A stretch of DNA of 64,000 nucleotides from Vallitalea sp. (GCA_025210235.1 JAOASG010000018.1:1-64000); one strand, 5' to 3'. Shown: positions 54,976 through 64,000, counted from the first letter of the stretch. Notes: a model not told the origin generated them from the sequence alone. Numbers and translations: made by a program.

Positions 54976-55049
54976 TAGCGGAGAACGGAGTCGAACCGTT
55001 GACACTACGGGTATGAACCGTATGCTCTAGCCATCTGAGCTACTCCGCC
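54976..55049 (-). tRNA. tRNA-Met (anticodon CAT, elongator)
   Basis: Cloverleaf: acceptor GGCGGAG/CTCCGCT with the usual G-U first pair, D stem GCTC/GAGC, anticodon stem TACGG/CCGTA with loop TTCATAC, T stem AACGG/CCGTT. The anticodon stem lacks the three G-C pairs of initiator tRNA, and the body matches Firmicutes elongator tRNA-Met. CCA is not encoded. Confidence 0.93.
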
Positions 55050-55071
55050 AAAATATTAAATTATATAATAA

Positions 55072-55096
55072 AATCCTACAAAATAATTGTAGGATT
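55072..55096 (-). terminator. Hairpin between tRNA-Val and tRNA-Met
   Basis: Perfect 10-bp arms (55072-55081 and 55087-55096) followed on the minus strand by TTATTATA. It probably ends tRNA-Val transcription. Confidence 0.6.
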
Positions 55097-55099
55097 AAA

Positions 55100-55172
55100 T
55101 GGGCGCAACAGGGCTCGAACCTGTGACCCCCTGCTTGTAAGGCAGGTGCTCTCCCAGCTGAGCTATGCGCCC
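55100..55172 (-). tRNA. tRNA-Val (anticodon TAC)
   Basis: Cloverleaf: acceptor GGGCGCA/TGCGCCC, D stem GCTC/GAGC, anticodon stem CCTGC-type CTGCC/GGCAG region with loop centred on TTACAA (anticodon TAC), T arm ACAGG/CCTGT closing TTCGAGC. CCA is not encoded. Confidence 0.93.
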
Positions 55173-55375
55173 CAATTATTGTAGACTTATTGCTTGTCTA
55201 CCAATCAAAAGCTAACCATTTTCAAAAGAAAAGTAGCTTTCCTTGACTGCTTGAATAGTATATCATGGTAATTAGCTATTTGTCAATAACTTTATTAAGA
55301 TTTTATTAAGATTTAAATATATTAATAATAAAATTATTAGTATATTTATAATTAATCTATAGAAATAATTTAGTT

Positions 55376-55433
55376 ATGACTTTCTATACAAGATATAAAC
55401 ATTGTTGAAATATCTTGCATAGAATTAAGTCAT
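55376..55433 (-). terminator. Imperfect stem-loop after the sugar-binding protein gene
   Basis: Arms at 55376-55396 and 55410-55433 pair over about 19 positions with a short bulge. The minus-strand tail AACTAAATTATTTC is only weakly T-rich. It probably ends the carbohydrate importer transcript; the remaining 55173-55375 holds nothing I recognise. Confidence 0.5.
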
Positions 55434-55455
55434 TACTATTTATATCAAATAAAGA

Positions 55456-56589
55456 TTAATCGTATAGGTTTTGAGCAATTTCTGGATCATCGATATTTTC
55501 TGCTGTATACCATTGACATCCTGTGTCAACATCAGATACTTCTTCACCATTAGCAGCTTTATAACATAATTCAACAACTGCTTCACCCATTGCTACTGGA
55601 GCTTGTGTAATAGCACCTAATAATGTACCATCTTTAATAGCACCTTTTATTACAGCACCAGAATCAAATGCTACTCCAATGACATCGTCATCGTCTGTAC
55701 CAAATTTCTTTAAGTTTTCATTAGCTGTAACCATTGCTTCACCTGAATGTTGGTTAGAACCATAAATAGCAATTATATCTTTTTTATTAAGTAATGTTTG
55801 GCAATCTATTGTTGATAATTCTGATGTAACTGATGCAGGAACAGCAACATCAATAACTACATCTGCACCTTCTGTTTTTTCACATTTTGAATCAGATATG
55901 TATTTATCATTACCTTCTACAGTTACTGTTTTACCATCATTAATTACTAATTCAGCCATTTTATCAATAAATCCAAGTCCACGTTGGCAAATTGATTCAG
56001 CTGTAGCATCTTGAGCAAGTACACCAATTCTTATAGAACCACTAGCATTAGTAACTCTATCTTTTATTGCTTCATAAGTTTTTTCTGCTGCCAATTCACC
56101 AGCTGCATAGTTATCTGTAGATGCATTAGCAAAAATTGCACCCTTTGGAGCGTTTGGAACACCTGAGTCAAACCCAATTATTGGAATAGCTTCATTTTGT
56201 GCTGTTTTAATAGCATCTAAACAAGCACTTGTATCAAGAGCTGCTAATCCAATTGCCTTAGGTGCAGTATTAATGGCACTATTTAACATCTGTACTTGAT
56301 CAGCGATGTCAGATTCTGAGTTAGGACCTACAAAGCTTATAGTAGCTCCTAATTCTTTAGCCTTTTGTTTAGCTCCTTTTAATACTGCTTGCCAATATTG
56401 ATGTTGAAATCCCTTAGAAACTATTTCAAAGTGAAATTTATCTGTTTTTGTTGTCTTTGTTTCTTCTGTATCACTTTCTGTTTTTGTAGTAGGATTTGAT
56501 GTCTCTTCATCTTCTTTTTCCCCACAACCTACTAATGAAAATAAAGCTACTGTTAGTACTAATAATAGAGATAAAACTTTCTTCTTCAT
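55456..56589 (-). CDS. Carbohydrate ABC transporter substrate-binding lipoprotein (RbsB-like)
   Basis: The 377-residue protein has a signal peptide with lipobox SLVGC, a Thr/Glu-rich linker and a Peripla_BP_4 domain (FHFEIVSKGFQHQYWQAVLKGAKQKAKELGA; IGLAALDTSACLDAIKTAQ; IPIIGFDSGVP). Aromatic residues at the start of the domain suit a pyranose. It captures a sugar for the adjacent permeases. It is the last gene of the operon, 64 bp after the permease gene. The sugar is not identifiable by eye; ribose, allose or galactose-type substrates are possible. Confidence 0.88.
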   Translation of the reverse strand: MKKKVLSLLLVLTVALFSLVGCGEKEDEETSNPTTKTESDTEETKTTKTDKFHFEIVSKGFQHQYWQAVLKGAKQKAKELGATISFVGPNSESDIADQVQMLNSAINTAPKAIGLAALDTSACLDAIKTAQNEAIPIIGFDSGVPNAPKGAIFANASTDNYAAGELAAEKTYEAIKDRVTNASGSIRIGVLAQDATAESICQRGLGFIDKMAELVINDGKTVTVEGNDKYISDSKCEKTEGADVVIDVAVPASVTSELSTIDCQTLLNKKDIIAIYGSNQHSGEAMVTANENLKKFGTDDDDVIGVAFDSGAVIKGAIKDGTLLGAITQAPVAMGEAVVELCYKAANGEEVSDVDTGCQWYTAENIDDPEIAQNLYD

Positions 56590-56653
56590 ATCCTTCCTCC
56601 TTTTATAATTATAAATTTATATAAATCGCTTATGCGATATATAACAAATTACC

Positions 56654-57652
56654 CTATTTATTTCTTCTACTTCTAATTACATCAATGAAAATAGCTACTA
56701 TTAAAATAATACCTGTAATGATTTGTTGCCAATTTGCTTGTAATCCGATGTATGGAAGACCTGTCTTTAATAATGACATAACGAATACACCCAGTAATGT
56801 AGCAACAATACTACCTTTACCACCTGTCATTGATGTTCCACCAATAACAACAGCTGCAATAGCATCTAACTCAAATCCTGCACCTGTCCCAGGGCAAATT
56901 GCTCGAAAAGTACCTGCATAGGATATGCCCGCTAATCCAGCAAAAGTTCCACAAATAATATATGCTAAACATTCATATTTTTCCACTTTTACTCCTGAAA
57001 GTTTAGTTGCTTCTTTGTTACTTCCTACAGCCTTTATGTAACGGCCAGGTCTTGTCTTATTTAAAAATACCGACATTAGAATAACTAATATTATTACTAA
57101 TATAAATCCTGACGGTATAAGATAATTATCCGTATTAATCTTAAAAATTGATCTAAATGCTCCTCTTTTATCACTTGATGGTGGCCATGCTAGACTTAAA
57201 CCTCCTGTTAAAATTGAACCAAGACCACGAGCTATCATCATTGTTCCTAAAGTAGTAATAAAAGGTGGAACATGTAAATACCCAATAATGTATCCATTAA
57301 TCACTCCAAATAAAGTTCCCATTAAAATACATACTATCATTCCTAACCATACTGGCCATCCCATTTTAACTACTAAATATCCTGATGCCAAGCTAGAACA
57401 AATCATCAATGTTCCAATAGATAAATCAATACCAGCAGTTATAATAGCAAATGTAACACCAATAGCCATAAAACTAATATAATATGAGTAATCAAAAATA
57501 CTTACAACTGTTGAATATTGTCTAAAAGCGGGACTTAAGGCACTAAATAATCCGGCTAATAAAATAATAACTAATATAATAACAAGTTTTTGTGGTCCAA
57601 CTGCCATCATAAACTTCATGAATGGATTATGCTTCTTATTTGTCGTATCCAT
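56654..57652 (-). CDS. Carbohydrate ABC transporter permease (RbsC-like), first of two
   Basis: A 332-residue BPD_transp_2 permease with eight to ten helices. YISFMAIGVTFAIITAGIDLSIGTLM near 54-79, FITTLGTMMIARG near 131 and GFELDAIAAVVIGGTSMTGGKGS near 255-277 are the family signatures. About 45 percent identical by eye to the permease encoded at 59175, so the channel is likely a heterodimer. It follows the ATPase gene by 12 bp. Confidence 0.92.
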   Translation of the reverse strand: MDTTNKKHNPFMKFMMAVGPQKLVIILVIILLAGLFSALSPAFRQYSTVVSIFDYSYYISFMAIGVTFAIITAGIDLSIGTLMICSSLASGYLVVKMGWPVWLGMIVCILMGTLFGVINGYIIGYLHVPPFITTLGTMMIARGLGSILTGGLSLAWPPSSDKRGAFRSIFKINTDNYLIPSGFILVIILVILMSVFLNKTRPGRYIKAVGSNKEATKLSGVKVEKYECLAYIICGTFAGLAGISYAGTFRAICPGTGAGFELDAIAAVVIGGTSMTGGKGSIVATLLGVFVMSLLKTGLPYIGLQANWQQIITGIILIVAIFIDVIRSRRNK

Positions 57653-57664
57653 TGTCTATTCCTC

Positions 57665-59158
57665 CTAACTTCTTAATGTAGCTGCATTCATAATTTTCTC
57701 TTGACTTACATCTTCAATACCTATTTCAGCAGTTTTCTTACCCTCACACATGACAACAACTCGATCACTCATTCTTAATATCTCTGTCATTTCTGAAGAA
57801 ATCATTATTATTGACTTACCTTCTTCTACCAACATATTCATCAAATGATAAATCTCATTTTTAGCTCCAACATCTATTCCTCTAGTTGGTTCATCGAAAA
57901 TTAAAATATCACAATTTTTAATTAACCATTTTGCAATAACTACTTTTTGCTGATTACCTCCCGATAAATTCTTTACAAATGCATCAACAGAAGGAGTCTT
58001 TACTTTTAATTCATTAACATACTTATTTGAAATTTTTGCTTCTTTCTTTTTATTTATAAAAATACCTTTCATAAAATCTTCTAAACATGACATTGTGCAA
58101 TTTTGTACAACGGTTTTATCTACAACTATTCCAAAACGTTTTCTGTCTTCTGACAAATATCCAATTCCATATTTCACAGCATCTTTTGGTTGTTTTATGT
58201 CTATCTTTTTCCCATTCATATAGATGTCACCGCTTGTTTTCTTATCAGCACCAAATATAGCTCTTGCAGTTTCAGTTCTTCCAGCTCCCATTAATCCAGC
58301 AAATCCTAAAATCTCACCTTTACGCAACTCAAAACTTACATCTTTAACCATCTTTCCTACATTTAAATTCTCAACTTTTAATACAACTGGTGCATCTTTT
58401 GGGACATGACTTTCTACTTTTGGCTCTTCATATATAACACGGCCAACCATTAAATTAATAATATCTTCTTTCGTACAATCTTTAGTTATTAATGTGCCAA
58501 CATATTGACCATCTCTCATTACTGTAACTCTATCAGTTATAATATTTATTTCATCCATTCTATGAGAAATATATACAATACCTAATTTTTTTTCTCTTAA
58601 ATCTCTTATAATCTTAAATAACTCTTCTATTTCACTTTCTGTTAATGCAGCTGATGGCTCATCAAATATAATTAATTTTGCTTTATGTGAAATTGCTTTA
58701 GCTATTTCACACATTTGCTGTTTACCAACTGTTAAATTCCCAACTAATTCTGTTGGATCTATATCAATATTTAACATATTAAATATTTTCTTAGTCTCTT
58801 CGTTCATCTTATTATCATTAATTAATTTTCCGTTCATTATTTCGCGACCAATAAATATATTTTGAGCTACAGTTAAATCATTCATCATATTCAATTCTTG
58901 ATGAACAATAACTACGCCTGCATCTTGAGCATCTCTAGGATTGGAAAACACTATATCTTTACCTTCAAAATTAATAGTTCCTTCATCCTTTGCATAAATA
59001 CCAGTTAATACTTTCATTAATGTAGATTTTCCAGCTCCATTTTCACCCATCAAGGCATGAACTTCACCTTTTTTCACTTCAAAATCTACATGGTCTAAAG
59101 CATGTACACCAGGAAAAGATTTATCAATTCCTATCATTTTCAAAATTACTTCTTCCAT
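57665..59158 (-). CDS. Carbohydrate ABC transporter ATP-binding protein (RbsA/MglA-like)
   Basis: The 497-residue protein is a duplicated sugar-import ATPase. The first half has Walker A GENGAGKSTLMKVL near 37, VGKQQMCEIAKAI and LIIFDEPSAAL. The second half has AGLMGAGRTETARAIFG, the signature LSGGNQQKVVIAKWL and ILIFDEPTRGIDVGAK. Both halves are needed for CUT2-class importers. The ATG at 59158 follows AAGGTGG; an in-frame GTG four codons earlier lies in that site. It starts 16 bp after the second permease gene ends. Confidence 0.95.
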   Translation of the reverse strand: MEEVILKMIGIDKSFPGVHALDHVDFEVKKGEVHALMGENGAGKSTLMKVLTGIYAKDEGTINFEGKDIVFSNPRDAQDAGVVIVHQELNMMNDLTVAQNIFIGREIMNGKLINDNKMNEETKKIFNMLNIDIDPTELVGNLTVGKQQMCEIAKAISHKAKLIIFDEPSAALTESEIEELFKIIRDLREKKLGIVYISHRMDEINIITDRVTVMRDGQYVGTLITKDCTKEDIINLMVGRVIYEEPKVESHVPKDAPVVLKVENLNVGKMVKDVSFELRKGEILGFAGLMGAGRTETARAIFGADKKTSGDIYMNGKKIDIKQPKDAVKYGIGYLSEDRKRFGIVVDKTVVQNCTMSCLEDFMKGIFINKKKEAKISNKYVNELKVKTPSVDAFVKNLSGGNQQKVVIAKWLIKNCDILIFDEPTRGIDVGAKNEIYHLMNMLVEEGKSIIMISSEMTEILRMSDRVVVMCEGKKTAEIGIEDVSQEKIMNAATLRS

Positions 59159-59174
59159 GTTTTCACCCACCTTA

Positions 59175-60158
59175 TTAAACTCTTGATTTTCTGCTACGAA
59201 TATCTAATAGAACTGCTACAATTACAATAATACCTGTTATCAAATACTGATAATCTTTTTGGAATCTCATTGCAAGAATTCCTTCTTGTAATAAAGAAAT
59301 AATAAATACCCCTAGAACGGTACCACTTATAGAAGCAACTCCACCAGTCATTGATGTACCACCCATAACAGCACTAGCGATTGCATCATTGTTAAATGTA
59401 TCACCTAGTCCAGGTTGAACTGTAGTGTATGCTCCAACATATGCGATTGCAGCAAAACCTGCTAAAGTCCCACAAATAATATAAGCAAGAGCTTCCCATT
59501 TTCTAACATCAACACCCGATAATCTTACAGCTTCTTTATTACTTCCTATGGAGAGTATATATCTTCCCGCTTTTGTTTTATTCAATATTAATGCACAAAT
59601 AATAGCTACTATTAATAGGAAAATTAATCCTGTTGGTATACTAGTTCCCCCAATATCTATTTTGAACAAATTCCTATACCATCCTTGTTCTGATGCTGAT
59701 GTGGGCCAACTAACTGACTGCGTTCTAGTATATACAGAACCAATCCCTTTTGCTAACATCATACCTGCCATAGATGATATAAATGGTGGTAATTTCAAGT
59801 AAGCTACTAAAAATCCATTCATAATACCAAATAATAAACCAATACCAATACATATTAACATTGCAGGAAATGCAGGCCAGCCACCTTTTACTAATAACTG
59901 ACCACCTATTAATGCAGAACAAAACATTACAGGTCCAATCGAAAAATCAATTCCAGCTGTAGCAATTACAAATGTTTCCCCTAATGCCAAAAATCCTAAG
60001 AAATATACATAGTTTAGAGCACTTATAATTCTAGAATAGCTAACAAATGTTGGACTTAGAATTGCAAATCCGACATATAACAATACTAAAACCAAGAATA
60101 TAATAACTCTTTGAAAACCTATTAACTTTATAAACTTACTTTCTTTAAATTTTTCCAA
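59175..60158 (-). CDS. Carbohydrate ABC transporter permease (RbsC-like), second of two
   Basis: This 327-residue BPD_transp_2 permease has the same signatures as its paralogue: GFLALGETFVIATAGIDFSIGPVMF near 55-79, FISSMAGMMLAKGIG near 126 and NNDAIASAVMGGTSMTGGVAS near 250-270. It is the first of the four transporter genes, and 180 bp separate it from the membrane-tethered binding protein, where the transporter promoter probably lies. Confidence 0.92.
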   Translation of the reverse strand: MEKFKESKFIKLIGFQRVIIFLVLVLLYVGFAILSPTFVSYSRIISALNYVYFLGFLALGETFVIATAGIDFSIGPVMFCSALIGGQLLVKGGWPAFPAMLICIGIGLLFGIMNGFLVAYLKLPPFISSMAGMMLAKGIGSVYTRTQSVSWPTSASEQGWYRNLFKIDIGGTSIPTGLIFLLIVAIICALILNKTKAGRYILSIGSNKEAVRLSGVDVRKWEALAYIICGTLAGFAAIAYVGAYTTVQPGLGDTFNNDAIASAVMGGTSMTGGVASISGTVLGVFIISLLQEGILAMRFQKDYQYLITGIIVIVAVLLDIRSRKSRV

Positions 60159-60339
60159 CCTATATTCCTCCTAATTCCATAGAAAAGTCTGATGTTTGGT
60201 TTTCTTATGCCATTGTTGCCGTTGTTAACATATCTTCTTTATTTAATAATAATTATACTTCTTATTAAAATTTAGTTTAATAGAAAATCATATGGAAAAA
60301 GGTTAAAAATTTCTTATATAGTATTTTTACATATTCAAA

Positions 60340-61311
60340 TCATTTGTTTACAAAAGGGAAGAGAAGCTTTTGATTTTGTTGGGTATACATATTATCTCTA
60401 TTAATTAATTTAAAACCAGAATACAATTCATCTGAGAATCTTTTTCCCGAAATTGCAGTAATTCCTTCTTTTACAGCCAAATAACCCATATTATATGGTT
60501 TTTGAATAATTAACGCGTCAATCAGTCCTTGTTCCATCATCTGAATTTCATCCTTAGAATTATCAAAACCTAAAATAGATATCTGATCTGATAAACAACT
60601 ATCAGCTACTGCCTTTGTGATTCCTTCTGTTGATTCTTCATTCAAACCAAAAATCATGTCTAATTCAGGATATTTTTTTATAATATCAATAGCTATTTTA
60701 TATGCTTTTTCATTGTTGGAATCGCAGAAAAATACTTCTTTTATACAGTTTTCTTTTTCTTCTAATCCCTTTCTAATTCCTTCTTCTCTTTCTATTGATG
60801 TAGATGAATTTTCAACATGTCCCATTATTACTGCTATAGAATCTTTTTTTAACATAGGTTTAGCATATTCTCCTAACATTTTTGCTGCTTCAATATTATT
60901 AGTAGTAATAATAATATCTGCAATTTCTTCATCAATTACTGAATCAACTAGGACTAACTTAATTCCAGCTTTTTTTACTTTTCTCAATGTTTCTGTATTT
61001 TCTGAATAACTGCATGGTGATACAAGTATAATATCTGGATTCTGTTTAATTGCCCATAATATTTTTTCATTTTGTCCTTTAATATCAGTTTCATTATTAC
61101 CATAAACTATTTGAAGATCGCTACCATATTCATCAGCACCCATATTTGCACCAGTAGCAATATTTAACCAAAAATCATTTTTGTTACAACTAATTTTAGG
61201 AATAAAAATTAATTTATAATTTTTGGACGTATTTGATAATATAATTACAGTTGATATTAAAAATATTATTCCTATAACTATAAATGTATTTTTAATAAAT
61301 CGTTTTTTCAT
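60340..61311 (-). CDS. Membrane-tethered periplasmic-binding-like protein, probable sensor partner
   Basis: This 323-residue protein has an N-terminal uncleaved hydrophobic anchor (about 8-29) without a lipobox Cys and a Peripla_BP_4 domain (LIFIPKISCNKNDFWLNIATGANMGADEYG; PDIILVSPCSY; ILGFDNSKDEIQMMEQG). Binding proteins with this layout are commonly paired with YesM-type kinases and report ligand to them. It overlaps or abuts the kinase gene stop at 61350, so it belongs to that operon. I place the start at ATG 61311, 5 nt after GGGGA; an ATG at 61353 has no ribosome site. The ligand is probably the sugar moved by the next operon. Confidence 0.8.
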   Translation of the reverse strand: MKKRFIKNTFIVIGIIFLISTVIILSNTSKNYKLIFIPKISCNKNDFWLNIATGANMGADEYGSDLQIVYGNNETDIKGQNEKILWAIKQNPDIILVSPCSYSENTETLRKVKKAGIKLVLVDSVIDEEIADIIITTNNIEAAKMLGEYAKPMLKKDSIAVIMGHVENSSTSIEREEGIRKGLEEKENCIKEVFFCDSNNEKAYKIAIDIIKKYPELDMIFGLNEESTEGITKAVADSCLSDQISILGFDNSKDEIQMMEQGLIDALIIQKPYNMGYLAVKEGITAISGKRFSDELYSGFKLINRDNMYTQQNQKLLFPFVNK

Positions 61312-61349
61312 ATCTATCCCCATCTTTGGTATTAAATTTATTATACTTA

Positions 61350-63128
61350 TCATTTACTAAATGGAATTTTTATCTTTACTATAGTTCCAAATCCTTTAGT
61401 ACTATAATAAGTAATTCCATATTCCTCTCCGTAGTATAACTTTATTCTAGACATAACATTATAAATACCAACACCATTTAAATTATAATTGACCTTATGT
61501 TCTTCAAATATATTACATACTTTATCTTCAGACATTCCAACACCATCATCAATAACTTCTATAATGATATTATCTTTATCTCTGTATCCTCTTATATTCA
61601 AATTTCCTTTATCTTCTTTATATTTAAGTCCATGATAAATTGCATTCTCTACAATAGGTTGTAATAATAGTTTAATAATTGATGCTTGTTTAATTTGTTC
61701 TTCTACTTCGATATTAAATTCTAACTTATCTCTATATCTCATTTTTTGTATAGTCAAATAACTCTGTATATATTCCATTTCTTGTTTAATTGAAATTAGT
61801 TGTGCTTCATTACTTATACTCTGTCTCATAAGTTTTGCTAAAGAAGCTGTCATTTGCACTACTTCTCTATTTTTATTACCCTCTGCCATCCATATAATTG
61901 AATCTAAAGTGTTATACAAAAAATGTGGGTTAATTTGCGATTGTAATGCTCTCATCTCTAATTTTCGTTTTTCTTCTTGTTCATATACTATCTCTTGCAT
62001 CAATTCATCAATTTTATTTGTCATATTATTAAAAGAGTGCGTTAAGATACCTACTTCATTATTAGCAATTATATCTATATTTGCTTGCTTAAATTCTCCT
62101 TTTTCAACTTTAACCATGGAATCTCTTAAACGCTGTATCGGCCTTGTTATACCTATCGAAAGTCTCCTTGAAACTAAAATAACTCCAATAATCAAAAATA
62201 TTGATACAATGATGTATAGTATCTTTGTTTGCCTACTGTTTTTTAGTAGTTCAGATTGAAATATTACCCCAACTATTATCCATCCTGTTTTATCAGATTT
62301 TCTATATGTATAGTGTAATTTATCATTTCCTTTATTAATAATTATATCTTCTCCATCAGAATTTAAGATTTCCTGAATATTTTCTTTTTTAATTCCTCCA
62401 TAAATTAACTGTTGTTTAGGATGATATATAATATCTCCATCTTTATCAATGATAAATATATAGCTTTTATTTCCAAGTCTATTTTTATTGCATAAATTAC
62501 TAATTATACTGTAGTTTAAATCGATAAAAAAGACTCCACTTTTCTCACCTGTCCTCTGATTTACAATTACTTTACTTAGAGTAATTACCCATTTATAATT
62601 ATTTTTTATTGCGTTTTGCACATGAGAAGCTGATAAAGCCTCTCCAGTAGGAGATTCAATTGCTTCTCTATACCATGATTGTTGCGCAATATCTAAATAC
62701 TCATTAAAATGTGTCATTCCATCATTTATAATATGATTTCCATCAGCTGAATAAGCTCCGATATTATAGATATCTTCCCGACTTTCAAGAACTGTTTTAA
62801 ATTGTGTAACCACATTAACTCTTTTATCTACTTTAAAATTTTTAGGCTGATTAATAACATAAAGATATGATTGTAAATCTTTATCGTCAACCATTATATC
62901 TGCAATATTCTCCATATATTCTATATAGCTATCTATATCATAATTAACTTGTTCAATAATTTGACCTACGTAATTTAATGAATTATCTAAAACAGTATTC
63001 TCTGTATATTGAAGTGCTATTAGTAAAAATATAAGTAATGCTAAAATAATAATTAACGAAAATAAAACTGTCATTGTTGTTCTAATATTCCCAAACTTAT
63101 CTAAAAGTATTTTTTTTCGATTTTTCAT
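61350..63128 (-). CDS. YesM/LytS-type sensor histidine kinase
   Basis: The 592-residue kinase has a cytoplasmic start, a helix at about 15-38, an extracytoplasmic dCache-like sensor (about 40-290), a second helix near 300-318, HAMP, then His_kinase domain with ALQSQINPHFLYNTLDSIIW (the phospho-His in NPHFLYN) and HATPase_c with DDGVGM and LNGVGIYNVMSRIKLYYG. The ATG at 63128 has AAGGAG 7 nt upstream and overlaps the 3' end of the response regulator gene by 32 nt. It should sense an external carbohydrate directly or via the tethered binding protein. Confidence 0.92.
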   Translation of the reverse strand: MKNRKKILLDKFGNIRTTMTVLFSLIIILALLIFLLIALQYTENTVLDNSLNYVGQIIEQVNYDIDSYIEYMENIADIMVDDKDLQSYLYVINQPKNFKVDKRVNVVTQFKTVLESREDIYNIGAYSADGNHIINDGMTHFNEYLDIAQQSWYREAIESPTGEALSASHVQNAIKNNYKWVITLSKVIVNQRTGEKSGVFFIDLNYSIISNLCNKNRLGNKSYIFIIDKDGDIIYHPKQQLIYGGIKKENIQEILNSDGEDIIINKGNDKLHYTYRKSDKTGWIIVGVIFQSELLKNSRQTKILYIIVSIFLIIGVILVSRRLSIGITRPIQRLRDSMVKVEKGEFKQANIDIIANNEVGILTHSFNNMTNKIDELMQEIVYEQEEKRKLEMRALQSQINPHFLYNTLDSIIWMAEGNKNREVVQMTASLAKLMRQSISNEAQLISIKQEMEYIQSYLTIQKMRYRDKLEFNIEVEEQIKQASIIKLLLQPIVENAIYHGLKYKEDKGNLNIRGYRDKDNIIIEVIDDGVGMSEDKVCNIFEEHKVNYNLNGVGIYNVMSRIKLYYGEEYGITYYSTKGFGTIVKIKIPFSK

Positions 63129-64000
63129 ATGTATACTCCTTAGCATAAGTCTTTGGTGTCATACCTATTATTTTTTTAAAAGAAATACAAAAATAATGCG
63201 GATCACTAAATCCTACACGTTCTGCTATTTCATATATTTTCAAGTTAGTTTCTTCCAATAATTCTTTTGCTTTTTCCATCCTTATTTGAGTTAATACTTC
63301 TAAAAAAGTAAAACCTGTAACTTCTTTAAAAATCTTACTAAAATGACTTACAGAAATATTTAAATAATTACATATTGAGTTTAAATTCATATTAGAATCT
63401 GCATAGTTCTCCCTCATATATACATTTGCGAATGAAACATATTTTTCGCTACTTGATTGTCCTAAATAATTAAATATCTTCATACTATCATTTGTAAATT
63501 CTTTTGTAGTGGCGATTGCTTCTTCACATGATAGGCTATTTGACATATTATCTAAATACTTATTTATCATCTTAGAATTAATATCTTCTGCATTTATCTC
63601 TATAAAGCTTTCTAATATTCCTCTTATAATATGTTGTAAATAAAATAATACATAGTTTTTTTCAATATAAGCCTCTTTAAACTTCTGAAATAATCCTTCA
63701 AAAATTTCATCAAATGATTGTAAATTATTTGATTTGATAGCTAATAATATTTTATTAATTTCATCTTCAATTATAATCGGAGTATTTAGTTTTGATTTTA
63801 CTGTATTATAATTTAATATTATACCTTTGCCTAAAGTATACCTAAAACGAAGTAAATATACCGCTTGTTCAAAGGAAACTTTCAAGTCTTCTAACCTAGA
63901 AACAAATTCTCCTATTCCAACCGATATTAATACCTTCATATATTTTTGTACTTTATTTTTTATTTCCATAATAATATCTATGCAATCTTTTTCAAAGTTT
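63097..64000 (-). CDS. YesN/AraC-type response regulator, 5' end beyond the window
   Basis: At least 301 residues are present; the frame runs open to the last base (translating upstream as NFEKDCIDII), so the receiver domain lies outside the window. The visible part is the middle helical region (ISVGIGEFVSRLEDLKVSFEQAVYLLRFRYTLGKG), followed by a C-terminal AraC domain with two helix-turn-helix units: LNSICNYLNISVSHFSKIFKE and IYEIAERVGFSDPHYFCISFKK, ending MTPKTYAKEY. It pairs with the overlapping YesM-type kinase and probably activates the carbohydrate importer at 55-60 kb. Confidence 0.92.
   Translation of the reverse strand, partial: NFEKDCIDIIMEIKNKVQKYMKVLISVGIGEFVSRLEDLKVSFEQAVYLLRFRYTLGKGIILNYNTVKSKLNTPIIIEDEINKILLAIKSNNLQSFDEIFEGLFQKFKEAYIEKNYVLFYLQHIIRGILESFIEINAEDINSKMINKYLDNMSNSLSCEEAIATTKEFTNDSMKIFNYLGQSSSEKYVSFANVYMRENYADSNMNLNSICNYLNISVSHFSKIFKEVTGFTFLEVLTQIRMEKAKELLEETNLKIYEIAERVGFSDPHYFCISFKKIIGMTPKTYAKEYTYEKSKKNTFR

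Overview
The window is AT-rich (roughly 28 percent G+C by eye) and is most likely chromosomal DNA of an anaerobic, spore-forming member of the Clostridia. The evidence is sporulation-associated genes (sigH, a SpoVB-family flippase), a Cys T-box leader, a CIRCE-controlled groESL operon, class III fructose-1,6-bisphosphatase, an anaerobic glycerol-3-phosphate oxidation cluster, an S-layer-anchored NEAT/Shp heme uptake system, and clostridial DUF families (DUF6062, DUF6106, DUF4179). Genus cannot be fixed by reading alone; a Vallitalea- or Lachnospirales-like organism is only a guess. Nearly all genes lie on the minus strand; exceptions are the lipoprotein at 345, the DUF6062 gene at 19986 and the Mrp antiporter operon at 40381-44598.

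Layout. 0-3 kb: an orphan lipoprotein and a YtrA-type GntR/ABC-2 exporter operon whose operator covers its own -10 box. 3-10.5 kb: a complete phosphate regulon, pstS-pstC-pstA-pstB-phoU-phoP-phoR, preceded by tandem PhoP-box-like repeats. PstA carries a PDZ-like extracytoplasmic insertion, and phoP has an in-frame TAG 20 sense codons before its natural end. 10.5-14 kb: an ECF sigma factor gene between two paralogous DUF4179 anti-sigma genes. 14-20 kb: guaB, a DUF6106 membrane protein, groEL/groES with CIRCE, and an OGG1-type glycosylase. 20-29 kb: DUF6062 and DUF2225 proteins, a GC-rich candidate structured RNA, tRNA-Thr, and the conserved Firmicutes block cysE-cysS-mrnC-(flippase)-rlmB-rae1-sigH behind a Cys T-box. 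29-36 kb: ADP-forming acyl-CoA ligase, DUF134, Mrp/NBP35 ATPase, ispF and fbp, with two full copies of a roughly 118-bp MITE-like palindromic element in the gaps.

36-40 kb: a glycerol-3-phosphate dehydrogenase cluster (glpA-like, glpB-like, DUF1667) downstream of glpP; the long leader holds a perfect 18-bp-stem terminator, the expected target of GlpP antitermination. 40-44.6 kb: an eight-gene Mrp-type Na+/H+ antiporter lacking the NuoL-like part of MrpA. 44.7-54.4 kb: a heme acquisition operon under two Fur-box-like sites. Its small secreted NEAT-like protein, two NEAT-SLH surface proteins, Shp-like membrane-anchored relay, IsdE/HtsA-like lipoprotein, permease and ATPase form a plausible S-layer-to-cytoplasm heme chain, similar in logic to streptococcal Shr-Shp-HtsABC. 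The Fur-box region is tandemly duplicated and contains a decayed copy of the neighbouring tRNA-Met.

55-64 kb: tRNA-Met and tRNA-Val, then a carbohydrate ABC importer (binding protein, permease, double ATPase, second permease) preceded by a YesM/YesN-type two-component system and a membrane-tethered binding protein; the response regulator runs off the window end.

All function calls rest on reading motifs and gene order. No database search was possible.
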